64,000 bases of DNA from positions 3,168,660 through 3,232,659 of the forward strand of contig NZ_CP007441.1 of assembly GCF_000590475.1 (NCBI RefSeq), written 5' to 3'. Below the pieces are notes generated by a model, which had not been told where the DNA came from, made no database searches, and saw only the letters and a list, made by a program, of their open reading frames with translations. This stretch comes from Stutzerimonas stutzeri. GTDB taxonomy: Bacteria > Pseudomonadota > Gammaproteobacteria > Pseudomonadales > Pseudomonadaceae. This document shows positions 60,034 through 64,000 of the stretch, piece after piece. How positions within the stretch are numbered: the first letter of the stretch is position 1; every line of letters starts with the position of its first letter. The position numbers and the translations under genes were made by a program.

Positions 60034-60504
60034 ATGCCGCATTTCGATCGCAATAACTATTCCGTCGAGAACTCCCTCGGCCACCTCATCGCGCTGATCA
60101 ACCAGCTGAAGGATCGCATTCTCGAGCGGAAGCTGGCCGACCACGACCTTACGGCCGCGCAATTTAAAGTGGTGCTGTTGATGGGCCACCGCTCCGCGTC
60201 CACCCCTGCTGAGCTCAGCCGCATCCTGAGTATCGACAGCGGCGCCATGACTCGCATGCTCGACCGCCTGGAAGGCAAGGACCTGCTGCGTCGCGAGCGC
60301 TGCGACAACGATCGCCGCCAGGTACAGCTGGTGCTCACCGAGCGCGGAACGACATTGAGTGAACAGATACCTGCAATCGCAGCCGACGCCATGAACGAGC
60401 TCACCGAGTGCCTTAGCGGTGCCGAGGTCAGCGAATTTGAGCGCGTACTGAAAAAGATGCTCGTGGCGGTCGACGCGCTGCCGCACCCCCGTGGAGATGC
60501 CTAA
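60034..60504 (+). CDS. MarR family regulator of the efflux operon
   Basis: A 156-residue winged-helix repressor. DLTAAQFKVVLLMGHRSASTPAELSRILSIDSGAMTRMLDRLEGKDLLRRERCDNDRRQVQLVLTERG is the MarR core, with the D-x-R wing. It is the EmrR type: it leads an operon with an outer-membrane factor, a membrane-fusion protein and an EmrB-like pump. A drug or organic acid would release it from the palindromes at 59985 and 60015. The ATG at 60034 is used; the frame continues upstream through the operators without protein character. Confidence 0.93.
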   Translation: MPHFDRNNYSVENSLGHLIALINQLKDRILERKLADHDLTAAQFKVVLLMGHRSASTPAELSRILSIDSGAMTRMLDRLEGKDLLRRERCDNDRRQVQLVLTERGTTLSEQIPAIAADAMNELTECLSGAEVSEFERVLKKMLVAVDALPHPRGDA

Positions 60505-60505
60505 C

Positions 60506-61963
60506 GTGAACAGTCTTTTTCGCCCCTTGAGCCTGCTGGCGGCGGCCTTGGCGCTAGCCGGCTGCGCATCCTTCGAAGGGCTGCACAGCGAAGGCAAGTT
60601 GATCGACCCGGCCTCGCTCGAAGCCGATCGCACCCTGGGCGCCTCGCTTTCGCCGGCTGCCTGGCCCCGCCAGGATTGGTGGAACCGCCTCGGCGATAGC
60701 CAGCTCGACAGCTTGATTCAGGAAGCATTGCAGTCCAGCCCCAACCTGCAGGTCGCCGATGCCCGCGCCAGGCAAGCCAGCGCCGCAGTGCTGGCTGCCG
60801 ACGCGGCACGTCAGCCACGGCTCGATGCCAACGCCAGCGCCACCCGTTCGCGGCTGGCCCGTGTCGACGACCCGTTGGGCCAGGGCGAGCGCTACAGCAC
60901 ACTGCGCAGCCTTTCGCTGGAGGCCGGCTATACCTTCGATCTCTGGGGCGGCCAGCGCGCCGCCTGGGAAGCGGCGGTCGGTCAGGCCCGCGCCAGTGAA
61001 GTGGACCGTCAGGACGCGCGCCTGAGCCTGGCGTCCGAGGTAGCCCGGGCCTACAACACACTGGGCCTGGCGTATGCCACTCAGGCCATCGCCGAACAGG
61101 ATCTCAAGCGCAGTCGGGACATCCTTAAAATGTCCCAAGGCCGAGTGGATGCGGGCATCGACAGCGACTACCAGCTGCAACAGACCCAGAGTCTGGAAGC
61201 CGCTGCCGAAGCAGCCCTGACCGATGCCCAGCAACAGGTCGAAAGCGCGCGTATCCGGCTGGCCGTCCTGCTGGGCAAGGGGCCGGACCGCGGCGAATCG
61301 CTACCGCAACCCAAGCTGATCGCGCCGAGCGCCGTCGAGTTGCCCGCGCAGCTGCCAGCCGAACTGCTCGGTCGGCGTCCCGATCTGGTCGCAGCGCGCT
61401 GGCGGGTGGAGGCGGCAAACAAACAGATCGCGGCGAGCAAGGCCAACTTCTATCCCAACCTCAACCTGAGCGCGGCCGCCGGTACAAAATCCCTGCTGGG
61501 TGATGCGATGTTCGGCTCGGCGAGCCGCTTCTTCAGCGTCGGCCCGGCCCTGTCGCTGCCGATCTTCGATGGCGGACGGCTGCGCGCCGACCTGGCTGGT
61601 CGTGATGCCGACTACGACCTAGCGGTAGCGCAATACAACCAGATCCTGACGGGTGCGCTGGGCGACATCGGGGAACGCGTCAGCCGTCTGCGTTCGCTCG
61701 ATCAGCAGATCACGCAACAGCAAAGAGCCCGCGACATCGCCAAGCACTCCTACGACCTGGCGCTTGAGCGCTATGCCAACGGCATTGGCAGTTACCTGGA
61801 CGCCCTCAGCGTCGAGCAGCAACTGCTGCAAGCCGACCGCCAGTTGGCAGCGCTGCATGCCGAGCGCGTCGACAGCTCCGTGCTGTTGATGCAGGCCCTC
61901 GGTGGCGGCTTCGAACCCTCGACGCCGCTGCCCGCCTCCAACGATAACGTTATTCAACGCTGA
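60506..61963 (+). CDS. Outer-membrane efflux lipoprotein (OprM/NodT type)
   Basis: A 485-residue outer-membrane factor that would form the exit duct for the EmrAB pump. The lipoprotein signal ends LAAALALAGC. The two repeated halves each have the OEP helical hairpin: DSQLDSLIQEALQSSPNLQVADARARQA..., AGYTFDLWGGQRAAWEAA, and later LLGRRPDLVAARWRVEAANKQIAASKANFYPNLNLSA with PALSLPIFDGGRLRADLAG. The start is GTG at 60506, directly after the MarR stop, with GGAGA 9 bp before it. The ATGs at 60491 and 60497 lie within marR. Confidence 0.92.
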   Translation: MNSLFRPLSLLAAALALAGCASFEGLHSEGKLIDPASLEADRTLGASLSPAAWPRQDWWNRLGDSQLDSLIQEALQSSPNLQVADARARQASAAVLAADAARQPRLDANASATRSRLARVDDPLGQGERYSTLRSLSLEAGYTFDLWGGQRAAWEAAVGQARASEVDRQDARLSLASEVARAYNTLGLAYATQAIAEQDLKRSRDILKMSQGRVDAGIDSDYQLQQTQSLEAAAEAALTDAQQQVESARIRLAVLLGKGPDRGESLPQPKLIAPSAVELPAQLPAELLGRRPDLVAARWRVEAANKQIAASKANFYPNLNLSAAAGTKSLLGDAMFGSASRFFSVGPALSLPIFDGGRLRADLAGRDADYDLAVAQYNQILTGALGDIGERVSRLRSLDQQITQQQRARDIAKHSYDLALERYANGIGSYLDALSVEQQLLQADRQLAALHAERVDSSVLLMQALGGGFEPSTPLPASNDNVIQR

Positions 61964-61972
61964 GTACCGATC

Positions 61973-63175
61973 ATGTCAGAAGCCACCGCAAACACTGCAA
62001 ACGCCCAGCCCGAAACGCCCAAGGCGTCTGGCAAGCGCAAGCTCTACCTGCTGATCCTGGCCGTCGTGGTCGTGCTCGGCGTCGCTGGCGTGTACCTCTA
62101 TCACACGCTCTACGGCCGCTTTTACGAAAACACCGACGATGCCTACGTGAACGGCAACCTGGTGCAGATCACCCCGCAGATCACCGGAACCGTCATCCGC
62201 ATCGCGGTGGACGACGGCGACTATGTCGAAGCCGGTCAGCCACTGGTCTGGCTCGACCCTTCGGACACCGAAGTCGCCCTGCAGAGCGCCGAGGCCAACC
62301 TGGCCCGTACGGTGCGCCAGGTCCGTGGCCTGTTCAGCAATGTCGACAGCTACAAGGCGCAGGTCGCCTCGCGCAAGGTCGAGGTGCAGCGCGCCAAGGC
62401 CGACTTCGAGCGGCGCAGCAAGCTGGCCAAGAGCGGCGCGATTTCCCGCGAAGAGCTGGCGCACGCCCAGGACGCCCTGACGAGCGCAGAAAATGCCCTG
62501 ACCTCTGCCCAGCAACAGCTCGACACCAACCGCGCCCTGGTCGATGACACCATCATCGCCTCGCATCCTGACGTGAAGACCGCTGCGGCCCAGCTGCGCC
62601 AAGCGTTCCTCAACCATAGGCGCAGCACCCTGGTGGCACCGGTCAGCGGCTACGTGGCACAGCGTGCCGTGCAGGTCGGCGGTCGCATTCAGCCCGGTGC
62701 GGCACTGATGGCAGTGGTGCCGCTGGATCAGATCTGGATCGACGCCAACTTCAAGGAAACCCAGCTCAGCAGCATGCGCATCGGCCAACCGGTGGAAATC
62801 AGCGCCGACCTTTATGGGGACGATGTGCACTACCGCGGCACCGTCGAGAGCCTGGGTGTGGGCACTGGTAGTGCCTTCTCGCTGCTGCCGGCGCAGAACG
62901 CGACCGGCAACTGGATCAAGATCGTTCAGCGGTTGCCCGTACGCATCCGCCTGGAGCCGGACAACCTGCAAAAGCACCCGCTGCGCATCGGCCTGTCCAC
63001 CGACGTCACCGTGGACCTGCACGATCAGGACGGCCCCCAGCTGTCACAGCGCAGCGCGCAGCAGCCGCGCTTTTCCACCGCCGTCTTCGACGATCAGCTG
63101 GGCGAAGCCAATGCCCTGATCGAACGCACCATCCACGACAACGGCCCAGCGGCCGCCGATCTGGCCAAGCGCTGA
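61973..63175 (+). CDS. emrA: HlyD/EmrA membrane fusion protein
   Basis: A 400-residue periplasmic adaptor anchored by one helix (LYLLILAVVVVLGVAGVYLYH, about residues 24-44). YENTDDAYVNGNLVQITPQITGTVIRIAVDDGDYVEAGQPL is the first lipoyl half, followed by a long coiled-coil hairpin with Gln/Ala-rich helices and VAPVSGYVAQRAVQVGGRIQPGAALMAVVPLDQIWIDANFKETQLSSMRIGQPVEI. This links the inner-membrane pump to the outer-membrane factor. It follows the OMF gene by 9 bp in the same operon. Confidence 0.94.
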   Translation: MSEATANTANAQPETPKASGKRKLYLLILAVVVVLGVAGVYLYHTLYGRFYENTDDAYVNGNLVQITPQITGTVIRIAVDDGDYVEAGQPLVWLDPSDTEVALQSAEANLARTVRQVRGLFSNVDSYKAQVASRKVEVQRAKADFERRSKLAKSGAISREELAHAQDALTSAENALTSAQQQLDTNRALVDDTIIASHPDVKTAAAQLRQAFLNHRRSTLVAPVSGYVAQRAVQVGGRIQPGAALMAVVPLDQIWIDANFKETQLSSMRIGQPVEISADLYGDDVHYRGTVESLGVGTGSAFSLLPAQNATGNWIKIVQRLPVRIRLEPDNLQKHPLRIGLSTDVTVDLHDQDGPQLSQRSAQQPRFSTAVFDDQLGEANALIERTIHDNGPAAADLAKR

Positions 63176-63188
63176 GCGCGGAGCATCC

Positions 63189-64000
63189 ATGAGCGATAAC
63201 ACCTTTCGCCCGGCGAGCATGCTGCTCGCCGTGGTCGGCCTGTCGCTTGCGACTTTCATGCAGGTGCTCGACACCACGATCGCCAACGTGGCGTTGCCGA
63301 CCATTTCGGGCAACCTCGGGGTCAGTTCCGAACAGGGCACCTGGGTGATCACCTCATTCGCGGTGTGCAACGCCATCGCCCTGCCCCTGACCGGCTGGAT
63401 GGCGCGACGATTCGGCGAGGTAAAGCTGTTCCTCGCTGCCGTGGTGCTCTTCGTGCTTACCTCATTTCTTTGTGGTATTGCACGCTCGATGCCCGAGCTG
63501 GTGGTGTTCCGTGCGCTGCAGGGTTTCTTCGCCGGGCCGCTTTATCCCATGGCGCAGACCCTGCTGCTGGCCATCTTCCCTTCCGCCAAACGCGGGATGG
63601 CGCTTGCGCTGCTGGCCATGGTCACGGTAGTGGCGCCGATTATCGGCCCCATCGCCGGTGGCTGGATCACCGATAGCTACAGCTGGCCGTGGATATTCTT
63701 CATCAACGTGCCGATCGGCATTTTCGCGACGCTGGTGGTCTGGGCGCAGCTGCGCAACAAGCCCGAGCGCATCGTCCACCAGCCGATCGACTACATCGGC
63801 CTGGCGCTGCTGGTGCTCGGCGTCGGCCTGCTCCAGGTGGTGCTGGACAAAGGCAACGACCTGGACTGGTTCGAGTCGAACTTCATCTGCATCAGCACGG
63901 CGATTTCCGTGGTGGCCTTGGTGGCGCTGGTGATTTGGGAGCTGACCGACAAGCATCCGATCATAAATCTGCGGCTGTTCAAGTACCGCAATTTCACCTT
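63189..64000 (+). CDS. emrB: EmrB/QacA drug:proton antiporter, 5' part
   Basis: 270 residues of a 14-helix DHA2 MFS pump; the gene runs off the window. It starts MSDNTFRPASMLLAVVGLSLATFMQVLDTTIANVALPTISG, the DHA2 signature, then TWVITSFAVCNAIALPLTGWMARRFGEVK (motif A-like) and GGWITDSYSWPWIFFINVPIG. The ATG at 63189 has GGAG upstream, 13 bp after emrA. Together with the MarR regulator, OMF and EmrA it forms a tripartite pump for hydrophobic drugs, organic acids or uncouplers; the substrate is not specified by sequence. Confidence 0.94.
   Translation, partial: MSDNTFRPASMLLAVVGLSLATFMQVLDTTIANVALPTISGNLGVSSEQGTWVITSFAVCNAIALPLTGWMARRFGEVKLFLAAVVLFVLTSFLCGIARSMPELVVFRALQGFFAGPLYPMAQTLLLAIFPSAKRGMALALLAMVTVVAPIIGPIAGGWITDSYSWPWIFFINVPIGIFATLVVWAQLRNKPERIVHQPIDYIGLALLVLGVGLLQVVLDKGNDLDWFESNFICISTAISVVALVALVIWELTDKHPIINLRLFKYRNFT

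Overview
The window looks like a stretch of chromosome from a high-G+C gammaproteobacterium of the Pseudomonas group. A member of the Pseudomonas stutzeri (Stutzerimonas) lineage seems most likely. This is an inference from gene content: a PfeRSA-type ferric-siderophore locus, PheC, a BdlA-like receptor, an HBM-type chemoreceptor, Pseudomonas-style hairpin repeats and the codon usage. No 16S or other marker gene is present. No rRNA, tRNA, CRISPR array, transposase, integrase or prophage was seen.

Layout. 1-9.3 kb: the end of a BCCT osmolyte transporter, katG, a SAM methyltransferase, an SRPBCC protein, and small regulator-enzyme pairs (TetR/DUF2855, HxlR/PRISE-like SDR) with a SnoaL-like protein and a SpoU RNA methyltransferase. 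9.4-10.6 kb: a membrane diguanylate cyclase. 10.7-19.9 kb: an accessory catabolic and sensing region. It holds a GntR regulator, amidohydrolase, MatC-like carboxylate carrier, HBM chemoreceptor, SDR, EutH-like permease, LuxR regulator and cupin. 20-24.6 kb: an Rrf2 regulator with a thioredoxin-reductase-like flavoprotein, two very small ORFs, a lipoprotein pair and a protein with one clear and one degenerate CAP domain.

24.7-31.4 kb: iron uptake, with a two-component system, a catecholate TonB receptor behind a Fur-like box, and the DUF3649/PepSY/DUF3325 inner-membrane cassette. 31.8-40.3 kb: a single 2847-residue cyclic beta-1,2-glucan synthase. 40.5-53 kb: an O-methyltransferase, two more TonB siderophore receptors with Fur-like boxes, rlhA and pheC. 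Between rlhA and pheC sits a module (about 46.0-49.7 kb) of poorly recognised exported proteins. It is bounded by a duplicated 3' end of rlhA and a fragment of a TonB-receptor gene. 53-64 kb: an RlpA-like lipoprotein, a BdlA-like soluble chemoreceptor, a SotB-type exporter, a small stress-protein group, DUF72, and a MarR-controlled EmrAB/outer-membrane-factor efflux operon that runs off the end.

The most unusual points are in the 46-50 kb module. A lipoprotein gene appears to be split by an in-frame amber codon that falls inside a repeated protein motif, and two gene fragments mark a past recombination event. Other points of interest are the MatC/HBM-receptor and EutH/LuxR/cupin groupings, and well-formed candidate operators upstream of the Rrf2-linked flavoprotein and the MarR efflux operon.
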